38,629 nt of DNA from Chloroflexota bacterium (GCA_022562155.1 JADFPV010000020.1:1-38629), one strand, 5' to 3'. Shown: positions 10,711-21,919, numbered from the stretch's first letter. The notes: generated from the sequence alone by a model not told the origin. Program-made: numbers and translations.

Positions 10711-11559
10711 GTGGTCGCTATGACTCGCCGCGTGCCGTCGGTCATGACGATCGCGGGTTCGGACTCAGGCGCGGGCGCAGGCATCCAAGCCGACCTCAAG
10801 ACGTTCGCCGCAATGGGCACGTTCGGCACCTCCGCGATCACGGCCATCACCGCCCAGAACACGCAGGCCGTCCTTGACGTCTTCGCGCTGCCGCCCGCGC
10901 TCGTCGCGGCGCAGATCGACGCCATCGTGAGCGACATCGGCGCGGACGTGACCAAGACCGGCATGCTTGCGAACGCGGACATCGTCAACGTGGTCGTGGC
11001 GAAAGTAGAAGAACATGGACTTCGACCGCTCGTGGTGGACCCGGTGATGGTTTCCAGCAGCGGCGACCGCCTCTTCGAGGAAGACGCCGTGGACGCGATT
11101 CGAGATCGGCTGCTACCCCTCGCGACCGTTCTCACACCTAACCTGCTCGAGGCGGAAGTCCTGCTCGACCGCAAGCTGGCTTCGTGGGACGACATCCGCG
11201 ACGGCGCCAAGGAGCTGGTCGAGATGGGCGCGGGGGCTGTCGTCATTACGGGTGGCCACGCCGCCGTCGCCGCCAGCAAGGGCGCCGCCACCGACTTCTT
11301 CTATGACGGCCATGGGTTCCACGAGTACACCACCACCCGAATCGACACCAACAACACGCACGGCACAGGCTGTACGTTCGCGTCGGCGATCGCGGCGGCG
11401 CTGGCACGCGATACAGACCTGCGCGGGTCGATCGCGATGGCGAAAGCGTACGTCACGAAAGCGCTGCAGGCGGCATATCCAGTAGGTCACGGGCGCGGGC
11501 CCGTTCATCACTTTTTCAGGTTCTGGCAACCAAGGATCTACGACAAAGCTCAGCGATAA
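10711..11559 (+). CDS. thiD: Hydroxymethylpyrimidine/phosphomethylpyrimidine kinase
   Basis: MTIAGSDSGAGAGIQADLKTFAAMGTFGTSAITA...VDPVMVSSSGDRL...NTHGTGCTFASAIAA; downstream of TPP riboswitch. True start may be 10720. Confidence 0.96.
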   Translation: MVAMTRRVPSVMTIAGSDSGAGAGIQADLKTFAAMGTFGTSAITAITAQNTQAVLDVFALPPALVAAQIDAIVSDIGADVTKTGMLANADIVNVVVAKVEEHGLRPLVVDPVMVSSSGDRLFEEDAVDAIRDRLLPLATVLTPNLLEAEVLLDRKLASWDDIRDGAKELVEMGAGAVVITGGHAAVAASKGAATDFFYDGHGFHEYTTTRIDTNNTHGTGCTFASAIAAALARDTDLRGSIAMAKAYVTKALQAAYPVGHGRGPVHHFFRFWQPRIYDKAQR

Positions 11560-11589
11560 CAGCTCTACGAAGAGAGCAAGGAGGAGAGC

Positions 11590-12924
<1,335 letters not shown>

Positions 12925-12948
12925 CAGAGAAAAAGGCGTAGCGACAGT

Positions 12949-12967
12949 CCGCCTCCGGCGGGGTTTA
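12949..12967 (+). terminator. Possible intrinsic terminator after thiC
   Basis: CCGCC-TCC-GGCGG followed by GGTTTAT. Confidence 0.4.
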
Positions 12968-13001
12968 TCCGACCAACGAAACGGAACGAAAGAAGCATGC
13001 G

Positions 13002-13853
13002 ATGAGTATAGACATACTCGAAGTTCTGAGACTGCGGGGCTTTGATTCGGAACGGCCCTTCAAACTCGTCCGGCATCAGGCGTCAGACTACGACATTCTT
13101 GATCTGCAACGCCGTGGGTGGCTAGAAGCGTATCAGGCCTACCAGAGCAAGCCTGTATTCGACGGCCTCGAGCGAATCGTCGCGTTCGTTGCGCTAGCCG
13201 GAACGCGAGCCCGCTTTGAGGGCGTCTACCAGGTACGTGAACGCAGGCCAGGCCACGAGGGGAACTTGCCTACAGGATGTCCAAATGAGAACTGGAGTAG
13301 GTCGCGTTACTACTATGACCTGCGTCGAGAACCCGGCTTTGAAGACCTTGAGAACCGCGTGGTCATCGAATGGGGATCTGCAACGAGAGCATGGCACCAG
13401 AGGCCACGCGCCAAGGAAGTCGTGCAAGTCCTGCCGCGCGGAGCTGTACTCCCGACCTTCGACGACTACCTAGGCTTCACGCTGACCCACACTGAACTTA
13501 GGGACTTGTGCTCACAACCCGAAGCCAATGAAGACTGGCGCTCCCGTCTGAGGGCCGTTGCCGGTGTCTACCTCATCTTGGCAACCACGACCGGCCACCA
13601 GTACGTCGGCTCAGCATCCGGTACGGAAGGCATTTGGGGACGATGGAATGCCTATGCAACTAATGGACATGGTGGCAACAAGCTCCTGAGAGAGCTCGTT
13701 GCGAGAGATCAAGCCTATCCAGATGCGTTCTCGTATTCGATCCTTCAGATACTGCCGCCCACTTTCGCACGGAGTGCTGTGGTCGACGCAGAACGGAAAT
13801 ACAAGGAGAAGTTAGGGAGCCGCGCAACCGGCCTCAACGTGAACCAGCCATGA
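13002..13853 (+). CDS. GIY-YIG nuclease family protein with N-terminal extension
   Basis: GVYLILATTTGHQYVGSASGTEGIWGRWNAYATNGHGGNKLLREL...E...KEKLGSRATGLNVNQP matches the GIY-YIG core. Confidence 0.8.
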   Translation: MSIDILEVLRLRGFDSERPFKLVRHQASDYDILDLQRRGWLEAYQAYQSKPVFDGLERIVAFVALAGTRARFEGVYQVRERRPGHEGNLPTGCPNENWSRSRYYYDLRREPGFEDLENRVVIEWGSATRAWHQRPRAKEVVQVLPRGAVLPTFDDYLGFTLTHTELRDLCSQPEANEDWRSRLRAVAGVYLILATTTGHQYVGSASGTEGIWGRWNAYATNGHGGNKLLRELVARDQAYPDAFSYSILQILPPTFARSAVVDAERKYKEKLGSRATGLNVNQP

Positions 13854-14122
13854 TCTTCCTCGTCCGCCGTCTGACCGGTAGCTGGCGCTCCGCGACGCGC
13901 GCACGGCTGCTCTACGTCGTGGTGGCAATCGCGTTCTGCGGCCTTGCCGTGGCCGGAGCCATAAACGGCAACGCAGCCGTCACGGTGCTGGCGGTGGTGG
14001 CCGCGATCTTCGCGCTGGGAATTACGGTCATCGCGTCGAAACTATCAGCGGCGCCGGGGGGGGAACCAGAACACCTAGTAGCTTCGCTAGAATGGAGTCC
14101 AGCGACGATTGGAGGCAAATGA
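13850..14122 (+). CDS. Small two-TM membrane protein
   Basis: Overlaps the GIY-YIG stop; two hydrophobic segments; contains a G8 tract at 14056-14063. Confidence 0.55.
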   Translation: MIFLVRRLTGSWRSATRARLLYVVVAIAFCGLAVAGAINGNAAVTVLAVVAAIFALGITVIASKLSAAPGGEPEHLVASLEWSPATIGGK

Positions 14123-14124
14123 TT

Positions 14125-14541
14125 ATGGTAAGAACCTGGGCTGACGAGATGGCTGACTGTCGAAAAGTAGTTGACCCCTTACTAGAGGAACTGCGCGACG
14201 AGATTGCCCCTGATCTCAAGTGGGGGTTCGTCCCGGAACTCGGTTTCGAATTTGATGCTGTAGCTCTGGAACTTACCCGCGAGACTGGGCGATCGCGAGT
14301 GTTCGTGACGTTCGAAGCTTGGGTGAACGCGGCAAGCGATCCAAGCGACATGCGGGACAGGCTCCGGCATCTGGCGAAGAAACTCGGCACTGGCAAGAAT
14401 ATCGTCTATGCGATCACAAGCACCGGCGTGATCGAGAAACCGCCGCGGGTTTCTATACAGCAGCTCCTCGACGAGGCGGCGGGGATCGAGGCTGACGTTG
14501 AGACGGAGCGATTTCGGAAGTCGCTGAAGGCTTCAAGGTAA
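14125..14541 (+). CDS. Hypothetical protein; candidate partner of the downstream ParE/RelE-like gene
   Basis: GGAGG at 14111-14115 with 9-nt spacing to the ATG at 14125; 6-bp gap to the next gene. No family recognised. Confidence 0.6.
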   Translation: MVRTWADEMADCRKVVDPLLEELRDEIAPDLKWGFVPELGFEFDAVALELTRETGRSRVFVTFEAWVNAASDPSDMRDRLRHLAKKLGTGKNIVYAITSTGVIEKPPRVSIQQLLDEAAGIEADVETERFRKSLKASR

Positions 14542-14547
14542 GACCCG

Positions 14548-14793
14548 GTGCTCTATATCCTCTTCCGCGAAGCCGCTGGCATGCGCCTCATGAGTCTCCA
14601 CGGGTGGGACCGTGAGAGAATCGCCGACGCTATCATGCTTCTCGCCGATTCGCCACGACCACCGAAAGCTCGGAGGATGAAAGGAAGAGGAAACGCATAC
14701 GACATCTGGGTTGGGAAAACGCGGGTCCTGTATCAGATCACCCGTAACGGTCCAGAGGAAGACGTCGCTATCACCATTCTGCGAATTTCTTGA
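14548..14793 (+). CDS. ParE/RelE-like toxin-family protein
   Basis: GTG start; [58 protein letters not shown] fits the ParE/RelE core pattern (LKG..yrirvG.yRvlY.i). Confidence 0.7.
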   Translation: MLYILFREAAGMRLMSLHGWDRERIADAIMLLADSPRPPKARRMKGRGNAYDIWVGKTRVLYQITRNGPEEDVAITILRIS

Positions 14794-14801
14794 GGACTAT
14801 C

Positions 14802-15608
14802 ATGAACGACAATCTCACAATCGCCGGTAAGGAATTCATCTCGCGCCTGATCCTGGGCACGGGAAAGTACGACAGCCCGGAGACCTGCCTGGCAGCGCTC
14901 GAAGCGTCCGGGACCGAGATGGTCACCGTCGCCATCCGGCGGCTCGACCTCGATAATCCGGACAAGCCGACGGAACTGGACTACATCGACTGGTCGCGCT
15001 ACACGATCCTGCCGAACACTGCCGGCTGCCAGACGGTCGAGGAGGCGCTGCTGACGGCTCGGCTCGGCCGCGAGCTGACGGGCTCCGACTGGGTCAAGCT
15101 GGAGGTGATCCCGGACCCGAAGTATCTCCTGCCCGACCCGATCGGCACGCTGGAAGCGGCAACGGCCTTGATCGACGAGGGGTTCACGGTCCTCCCCTAC
15201 ATCCACGCCGACCCGGTGTTGGCAAGCCGGCTCGAGGAGATCGGCTGCGCGACGGTCATGCCGCTCGGCTCTGCTATCGGGTCCGGCCAGGGCATCCTTA
15301 CGCTCGACGAGATCAAGATCATCGTCGAAAAGGCCAGCGTACCCGTCGTCGTCGACGCCGGCATTGGCGCGCCGTCCGACGCCGCGCTTGCGATGGAGAT
15401 CGGCGCGGACGCCGTGCTTCTCAACACCGCGGTCGCGCTGTCCCAAGACCCGCCAGCCATGGCCCAAGCGATGAAGCTGGCCGTAGAGGCCGGCCGTCAA
15501 GCGTATCTGGCCGGCCGAATCCCGAAGAAAGCCTACGCCTCCGCCAGCAGTCCCGTCGAGGGGGTTGCTCACATAGGGAAAGCGCCGAAGCGCATTCCGG
15601 TCTCCTAG
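14802..15608 (+). CDS. thiG: Thiazole synthase
   Basis: [51 protein letters not shown]. Confidence 0.97.
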   Translation: MNDNLTIAGKEFISRLILGTGKYDSPETCLAALEASGTEMVTVAIRRLDLDNPDKPTELDYIDWSRYTILPNTAGCQTVEEALLTARLGRELTGSDWVKLEVIPDPKYLLPDPIGTLEAATALIDEGFTVLPYIHADPVLASRLEEIGCATVMPLGSAIGSGQGILTLDEIKIIVEKASVPVVVDAGIGAPSDAALAMEIGADAVLLNTAVALSQDPPAMAQAMKLAVEAGRQAYLAGRIPKKAYASASSPVEGVAHIGKAPKRIPVS

Positions 15609-15612
15609 CGAC

Positions 15613-16281
15613 ATGGAATCCAGAGCGCGGCCGGCCCGCATGCTGCGCTGGCCGGAGCCCTGTCTGATGCTGATCACGGATCGCGCGCGGCTGCGAGGCC
15701 GGAGCATGGAAGAGGTTGCGTCGCAGGCCGTCGAAGGCGGCGTGAACGTTGTGCAGCTCCGCGAGAAGGACCTCCCGACAGGCAATCTCTACGACCTGGC
15801 AGCGACGCTTCATGCCGTCCTGCGGGGCCGGGCCCTGCTGCTCATCAACGACAGGCTCGACATCGCGCTCACGGTTGGCGCGGACGGCGTTCATCTACCC
15901 GAGCACAGCCTGCCCGGGAGCAAGAGCCGGGAGGCTGCAGGAGAAGCCTGCATCGTCGGGCGCGCCGTTCATAGCGTGGAAGCGGCCGTGACGGCGGAAG
16001 CCGGTGGCGCGGACTACGTCCAAGTGGGGGCGATCTACGAGACTGCGTCCAAGCCGGGTGTGACGCCCGCCGGGCTCGACCTCGTGACAGCGGTACGAGA
16101 CGCCGTTGGCATCCCGGTCATGGCTGTCGGGGGCATCGACGCGACCAACGCCGCCGACGTCATCGCGGCGGGCGCGGACGGAGTCGCCATCATCGGCGCG
16201 ATCATGGACGCCGACGACCCGGCCGATGCCGCAAGAGAACTGCGTGCGGCCGTCGATGGGGCTTACGCGCCAGTCTCATGA
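15613..16281 (+). CDS. thiE: Thiamine phosphate synthase (or TenI-like paralog)
   Basis: [75 protein letters not shown]. Confidence 0.9.
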   Translation: MESRARPARMLRWPEPCLMLITDRARLRGRSMEEVASQAVEGGVNVVQLREKDLPTGNLYDLAATLHAVLRGRALLLINDRLDIALTVGADGVHLPEHSLPGSKSREAAGEACIVGRAVHSVEAAVTAEAGGADYVQVGAIYETASKPGVTPAGLDLVTAVRDAVGIPVMAVGGIDATNAADVIAAGADGVAIIGAIMDADDPADAARELRAAVDGAYAPVS

Positions 16282-17675
16282 TCATTCTCACCGTCAACGG
16301 CGAATCGAGGACGGTCGATGACGGCACGTCGATCATCAAGCTGCTCGAGACGCTTGGCATCGAACAACGCCGGGTCGCCGTCGCCATCAACGGCGAAGTC
16401 GTCCCCCGCACAGAGCACGAGCAGACCAGCCTGAACGACGGCGATCAGGTCGAGATCGTACGGATGGTTGGCGGCGGCAGTCTCGAAGCTGGAAGTTCGA
16501 AGCTGGAAGCTCCCTCCGGCCAAGGACCTCGCGTCTCGAACATCGAACATCGAATGTCGATGCAGGATGGAGCCGACGTCATCGTCGTCGGCGCGGGCAT
16601 CGTCGGCTGCGCGATCGCGTACGAGTTGACGCGGCGCGGAGCGTCGTGCATTGTGATCGATAGCCGGCTGGTCGGCATGGCGGCGACCAACGCCGCTGCG
16701 GGCATCCTGGCGCCGTACGCGGAGTTCCAACGGCCGAGCACGCTCGTGAGCATCGGGCTCGAAAGCCTCACGCTCTACCCGCGGTGGGTCGAACAGCTTC
16801 GAGAGGAAGTGCCAGGAATCGACGTCGAGTTCCAACTCAACGGCGTGCTGCGAGTCGCCTTCAACGACGGCGAAATGGCCGATCTACGCAAGGGGCTGGC
16901 CTACCAAGACGAGACCGGCCTAGAACTCATCGAGCTGGACGCCGCCACCATACGAGAGGTCGAGCCGCGGCTCAGTCCTGAGGTCGTCGGTGGGCTGCTC
17001 TGCCCGGACGAAGGGCAGGTCAGCAACCAGCTCTTCACTCTGGCCCTCTCGCGAGCGGCCAAGCAGCGCGGCGCGCGGTTCTATGAGCGCAGCCCCGTAA
17101 CCGGCTTCCGCCGGTCTCGTGGACGCGTCACGACTGTCCGTACCACCACCGGCGACTGCGCCTGCGACCACCTGGTGCTGGCGGCTGGCCCCTGGACACG
17201 AAAGCTCGCCAAGAAGCTCGGTGCTGATGTGCCGACACGCCCGATCCGCGGCCAGATGATCGCGCTGGGCGGCATGAGCACGCCGATTCGACACGTTGTT
17301 TGGGGACCGCGCGGCTACCTATTGCCCCGCGCAAATGGCCTCGTTTTCGCGGGCGCGACCGTCGAGGACGTCGGCTTTCGGTTCGGCACAACGAAGCACG
17401 GCCTCGCACAGGTCCGGCGCGGCGCGTTCGAGCTTGTGCCACAGCTTCGCCACGCCCGCGAACACTTCTCGTGGTTCGGCCTCCGTCCCAACTCGCCCGA
17501 CGGCCTGCCCATCCTCGGCGCACTGCCCGGCTGGGAGAACGTCACGCTCGCTACGGGCCACTTCCGCAGCGGCATCTTGCTAGCGCCGGTCACGGGCAAA
17601 CTAATCGCGGAAGAGATCGTCTCGAATAAACCCACCGACAGATTGACGCCGTTCAGGCCCGGCAGGTTCGCCTAG
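16278..17675 (+). CDS. ThiS-ThiO fusion: sulfur carrier domain + glycine oxidase
   Basis: N-terminus [28 protein letters not shown]...[10 protein letters not shown]...[13 protein letters not shown] is ThiS. After a roughly 30-aa linker, [29 protein letters not shown]...GRM-less FAD enzyme ending [21 protein letters not shown] is ThiO-like. One uninterrupted frame. Confidence 0.9.
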   Translation: MIILTVNGESRTVDDGTSIIKLLETLGIEQRRVAVAINGEVVPRTEHEQTSLNDGDQVEIVRMVGGGSLEAGSSKLEAPSGQGPRVSNIEHRMSMQDGADVIVVGAGIVGCAIAYELTRRGASCIVIDSRLVGMAATNAAAGILAPYAEFQRPSTLVSIGLESLTLYPRWVEQLREEVPGIDVEFQLNGVLRVAFNDGEMADLRKGLAYQDETGLELIELDAATIREVEPRLSPEVVGGLLCPDEGQVSNQLFTLALSRAAKQRGARFYERSPVTGFRRSRGRVTTVRTTTGDCACDHLVLAAGPWTRKLAKKLGADVPTRPIRGQMIALGGMSTPIRHVVWGPRGYLLPRANGLVFAGATVEDVGFRFGTTKHGLAQVRRGAFELVPQLRHAREHFSWFGLRPNSPDGLPILGALPGWENVTLATGHFRSGILLAPVTGKLIAEEIVSNKPTDRLTPFRPGRFA

Positions 17676-17697
17676 GGGCGTTCAGCCGTCGGGGCTT

Positions 17698-18318
17698 TCA
17701 ATTGAACGCCGCTACCAAGGCCTCCGCAGCCGCCTTGGGGTCCTCAGCACCACAGACCGCGCTGATGACGGCCACGGCGTCCGCTCCCGCCGCGAGTACT
17801 TCGCTGATGGTCGACGCATCGATGCCGCCGATGCCCACGACAGGCACGTCCACCACAGCCTTCACCTCCCGCAGCCGCTCTGGCGTCGCGGCGCGCGTGC
17901 GCTCCGGCTCCTTGGAGGCCGTCGGGAACATGCTGCCTACGGCGATGTAGGACGCGCCCGCCACCTCCGCCGCGCGCGCTTCGTCCACGTTGTTCGTGGA
18001 CGCGCCGATGACAAAGCTGTCTGGCACCAGACCCCGGACGACATCCGCGGGCAGGTCGCCCTGCCCGACATGTACGCCGTCGGCGGCGACGGCGAGCGCC
18101 AGATCGACGTGGTCGTTCACGATGTAGAGCGCGCCGTACTCCTTGCAGAGTTTGCCCAATGCGCGAGCGTCCGCGAGCTGGACGCCCTTCTCGCGGCGCT
18201 TGTCGCGCCACTGGATAATCGAGGCGCCGCCCGCAAGCGCCTGCCGCGCGACGTCGACCGGATCGCGGCCGCCGCAGGCGTCCGGATCGATGATGACGTA
18301 CAGGCCCCTGATCGACAT
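17698..18318 (-). CDS. thiE: Thiamine phosphate synthase-like protein (second ThiE/TenI paralog)
   Basis: GLYVIIDPDACGGRDPVDVARQALAGGASIIQWRDK...LYIVNDHVDLALAVAADGVHVGQGDLP...YIAVGSMFPTASK. Confidence 0.9.
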   Translation of the reverse strand: MSIRGLYVIIDPDACGGRDPVDVARQALAGGASIIQWRDKRREKGVQLADARALGKLCKEYGALYIVNDHVDLALAVAADGVHVGQGDLPADVVRGLVPDSFVIGASTNNVDEARAAEVAGASYIAVGSMFPTASKEPERTRAATPERLREVKAVVDVPVVGIGGIDASTISEVLAAGADAVAVISAVCGAEDPKAAAEALVAAFN

Positions 18319-18358
18319 GGCTCCATCATAGTACGGCTGGCCTCGTTATGATGAGAGA

Positions 18359-19300
18359 ATGCGTCCACACCAACTGCTGATGCTAGTCGTGCTGAGTATC
18401 CTCTGGGGCTCGGCGTTTACGCTCGTGGAGGTCGTGCTGGAGGAAGCTCCACCTCTCACGCTCGTTGCGGGCCGTCTCACCGGCGCGTTCCTGTTCCTCG
18501 GTGGCGCGTTTCTTATCAGCGGCAGGAGCATCCCGCGCGACATGGCCTCCTGGCGTGCCTTTGTCTTCCTGGGCGTGGTGAACAACGTCTTCCCGTTCAT
18601 TCTGCTGACTTGGGGCCAAGACCGCATCGACAGCAGCCAGGCCGCTATCCTCGTTGCCAGCATGCCCTTGTCGACTGTGATTCTCGCTCACTTCTGGATT
18701 AACGAGAAGCTCACGATCGACCGCGCGCTGGGCGTGCTGGTCGGATTCGGCGGCGTGTTCGTATTAGTCGGCGGCGACCTGCGCGACCTCACGGGATCGG
18801 GCACACTGGGGCAGTTCGCCGTGATTGCAGGCGCCGTTGGCTATTCGACGGGCACGGTCTTCGCCCGTCGGTATCTGCAAAACGCGGACATTATCGTCAC
18901 CGCGACAGGCCAAACGATGGTCGGTGCCGCGATCATGATCCCGGTCGCCCTAGCAATCGATACGCCGTTCGATCTCTCCGTGTCAGCGAAAACGGCGCTC
19001 GCCTGGGCGGCGCTCGGCATCTTCCCGAGCGGTGTCGCCTACCTGATCTTCTTCCGCCTGGTCCGCCAAGTGTCAGCGACCCAGGCATCGATGGTCACCT
19101 ACCTGATCCCGATCACCGCGATCCTGCTAGGCGTGTTCGTGCTCGATGAAACGGTTAGCTCCAGCAGCTTCGGCGGCTTGGCGCTCATCATCTTCGGCAT
19201 CTGGGTCGTGAACGGGGGTTGGAGCTGGGTCTCGCCAAGGTTCCGGCAGCGCACCGTCGCCGTTCCGGAGCCAGTCATCGCCGAAGAGCCCGACGGCTAG
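18359..19300 (+). CDS. DMT/EamA-family transporter
   Basis: ILWGSAFTLVEVVLEEAPPLTLVAGRL...; ten-TM-like hydrophobic pattern with duplicated EamA halves. Confidence 0.88.
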   Translation: MRPHQLLMLVVLSILWGSAFTLVEVVLEEAPPLTLVAGRLTGAFLFLGGAFLISGRSIPRDMASWRAFVFLGVVNNVFPFILLTWGQDRIDSSQAAILVASMPLSTVILAHFWINEKLTIDRALGVLVGFGGVFVLVGGDLRDLTGSGTLGQFAVIAGAVGYSTGTVFARRYLQNADIIVTATGQTMVGAAIMIPVALAIDTPFDLSVSAKTALAWAALGIFPSGVAYLIFFRLVRQVSATQASMVTYLIPITAILLGVFVLDETVSSSSFGGLALIIFGIWVVNGGWSWVSPRFRQRTVAVPEPVIAEEPDG

Positions 19301-19320
19301 TACAGCAACGAGAGCCGGAC

Positions 19321-20169
19321 TCAGGCTGGCGTCTGGCCCTTCGCCTGCAGGTATGCGGCGATCGCTTCTTCCCACGGCCGTAGTTCCGCCAGTCCTGCCT
19401 CTGCAAGCGCTCGATTCTCCAGCACCGAGAACGCAGGACGCCGCGACGGCAACGCCAGCTCTTCGCTGGTGATCGAGGTCAGGCTGGGCTCCAGGCCCAT
19501 GAGTTCGAAGACCTTGGCGGCGAGTCCGTACCAGGAAGTGCTGCCGCTGTTCGTGATGTGGTACAGACCGAAGGCGTTCGTTGCGGCCAGCTCCTGCAGT
19601 TTCATCGCCAGGTCATGGGTGAACGTAGGCGACGAGATCTGGTCGTCCACGACGCGCAGCGGCTCGCCGGCCTGGGCTTTGCGAATGACCGCTTCGACGA
19701 AGTTGCTGCGGGCGTTCACGCCAAAGAGGCTCGACGTCCGCACAACGTAGTGCCTCGGATTACTCTGTCTGACGAAGTGCTCCCCCGCCAGTTTCGACAC
19801 GCCGTAGACATTGAGCGGGGCCGGAACGTCATCCTCCGCATAAGGACTTCCCTTCTCTCCATCGAAGACGTAGTCCGTGCTGATGAACATCACGGCGGCA
19901 CCGACAGCCTCTGCCGCATCGGCCACGTTCTTGGCGCCTTCGGCATTTACCTCAAAGGCAGTTGCGGAGTTGGTTTCGCACTCGTCCACTCGAGTGAAGG
20001 CTGCGGCGTTGATGACAAGGCCCGGCCGCTCGCGAGATATCACTCCGTGAACGGCGTCTCGATCAGAGATGTCTAGTTCATCGTGAGCGAAGCCCTGAAT
20101 GTCGTCGTTCCAGACATCGATCAGGTCTGCGCCTAACTGGCCTTTGCTACCGAAGAGGAGCGTCTGCAT
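19321..20169 (-). CDS. rmlD: dTDP-4-dehydrorhamnose reductase (SDR)
   Basis: Start MQTLLFGSKGQLGADL at 20169; DISDRDAVHGVISRERPGLVINAAAFTRVDECE; STDYVFDGEKGSPY. Confidence 0.9.
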   Translation of the reverse strand: MQTLLFGSKGQLGADLIDVWNDDIQGFAHDELDISDRDAVHGVISRERPGLVINAAAFTRVDECETNSATAFEVNAEGAKNVADAAEAVGAAVMFISTDYVFDGEKGSPYAEDDVPAPLNVYGVSKLAGEHFVRQSNPRHYVVRTSSLFGVNARSNFVEAVIRKAQAGEPLRVVDDQISSPTFTHDLAMKLQELAATNAFGLYHITNSGSTSWYGLAAKVFELMGLEPSLTSITSEELALPSRRPAFSVLENRALAEAGLAELRPWEEAIAAYLQAKGQTPA

Positions 20170-20206
20170 CAGGAGCCCGCGAGCATGAGCGCCGCGGGAC
20201 CTTGTT

Positions 20207-21016
20207 TTATCGGCCCTTGAACTCCGGCGCGCGCTTCTCCGCGAAGGCGCGCGGCCCTTCTTTGGAGTCTTCCGTCGATCGGATAATGGCCATCGCACGG
20301 TTCGCGTCCTCGAGAGCCTGTTCGACAGTGCTATCGTAGCTGCGATACACGAGCTGCTTAGCGGCCTGGATCGCGACAGCGGGCCCCGCGACGATGCGCT
20401 GCGCCAGCTCTCGGGTCGCCGGCATCAGGTCGTCCGGCGGCACCGCCTTCGACGCGTAGCCGATGCGAACGGCCTCTTCAGCGTCGATGAAGTCGCCCGT
20501 CCAGATCAACTCCAGCGCCTTCGCCAGCCCGACGATGCGCGGCAAGTAGTAGCAGCCACCGTCGCCGGGGACGAGGCCGACTTTCACGTACGACATCGCG
20601 ACACGCGCTGTCTCCGAGAAGATGCGAATGTCGGCCATGCTGCACATGTCCATGCCCGCGCCGACGGCGGCGCCGTTGACGGCCGCGATATACGGCTTGT
20701 CCAGCAGCGCTACGGCGCGCGGCACATAGTGGACGCTATCGCGCAGCCAGTTCCGGAAGTCTGCGGCGGTAGTGGGCGGTGCTTCCCCGTCTTCGGTCAT
20801 CGGTGTGCCGCTTCGCAAGTCGGCACCGGCGCAGAAGCCTTTGCCCGCGCCGGTCACGATCACGGCGCCCACCGCCGAGTCCAGCCTGGCGTCCTCCAGC
20901 GCATCCGCCCACTCGCGGATCATCGTTGGCGTGAACGCGTTCCTGCGTTCGGGGCGGTTCAGCGTGATCGTCGCTATCCCGTCCGACTTCTCATAGAGGA
21001 TCTGCTCGAAATCCAT
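20207..21016 (-). CDS. Enoyl-CoA hydratase/isomerase family protein
   Basis: ATITLNRPERRNAFTPTM, VIVTGAGKGFCAGADLR, AAVNGAAVGAGMDMCSMADIRI. Confidence 0.93.
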   Translation of the reverse strand: MDFEQILYEKSDGIATITLNRPERRNAFTPTMIREWADALEDARLDSAVGAVIVTGAGKGFCAGADLRSGTPMTEDGEAPPTTAADFRNWLRDSVHYVPRAVALLDKPYIAAVNGAAVGAGMDMCSMADIRIFSETARVAMSYVKVGLVPGDGGCYYLPRIVGLAKALELIWTGDFIDAEEAVRIGYASKAVPPDDLMPATRELAQRIVAGPAVAIQAAKQLVYRSYDSTVEQALEDANRAMAIIRSTEDSKEGPRAFAEKRAPEFKGR

Positions 21017-21184
21017 ATCTGCCTCGTTTTCTAAGCTAGACGTAGGCTAGCGACGTTCTGGGCGAGGCAATTGTAGCAGAAGGTACGTCAGCTAGACGCT
21101 ACCGTCGCCGATGCTCTATCATTTGTGCGTAGCCTCACAAAGTGAGGCCCTTCACATGCGCAGATGACCGCCGGAGGTGCACCA

Positions 21185-21718
21185 GTGACCATCGACACTC
21201 GCTGGACAGACGTAGACAAGCTGTTGCAGCCCGCCCCCAAGGGGCGCGAGGAGCTGCACATGCGTGCCGTCCAAGACATCGCGCAGGCCCGCTTCGAATT
21301 CCCAACGACGGAGAACCCATCGCTCCGTACCTTCGTCAACATCCCCGAGGCGACCCTCCCAGTCACTGACACAGACGGCAGCGAGTTGGTCCCAGACATT
21401 GTCGTCGTCGACACGCCCGGCAACATCCTCAAGATCCTCGCAGCAGTCGAGACCGGCGAGACGGTCACCGAGGAACGCGCTAAGGAGGCTTGGCAGCCAT
21501 TCTCGAAGCTGCCGGACGCCGCGTTCTACCTCTATGTGCCGGTCGGCTACGGCGGGCAGGCGAAGAAGATCTGCAAGGGCCTGAAGATCGACGTCTACGG
21601 CTTCCGCACGTGGCGTTACATCCCGCAGGGGGTCGAGATCAACGAGATCTCAGAGCCGCCGGAGATCATCCACAAGCTGATGCCGCCCTTCGCCCGCCGC
21701 CTCCTGCGCGGCCAGTAG
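21185..21718 (+). CDS. Conserved hypothetical protein
   Basis: GTG start at 21185 (VTIDTRWTDVDKLL...); coherent 177-aa globular sequence; no family recognised with confidence. Confidence 0.6.
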   Translation: MTIDTRWTDVDKLLQPAPKGREELHMRAVQDIAQARFEFPTTENPSLRTFVNIPEATLPVTDTDGSELVPDIVVVDTPGNILKILAAVETGETVTEERAKEAWQPFSKLPDAAFYLYVPVGYGGQAKKICKGLKIDVYGFRTWRYIPQGVEINEISEPPEIIHKLMPPFARRLLRGQ

Positions 21719-21919
21719 GGACACTCAAACCTAGACGCTGGGAGCTAGAAGCTCGGGCTCGACGCGCAAGGCTCGAAGTCGATGCCAACTGGCCGCCCGT
21801 CACCTCGCATCCATCCTGAGCCAGTCGAAGGATGGATTTCTTCGCCGTTCATCTGTAGGTAGGTCATCGGGTCACCCCTATCTACAATCGAGCTTCCAGC
21901 TTCCAACTTCGAGACCACC

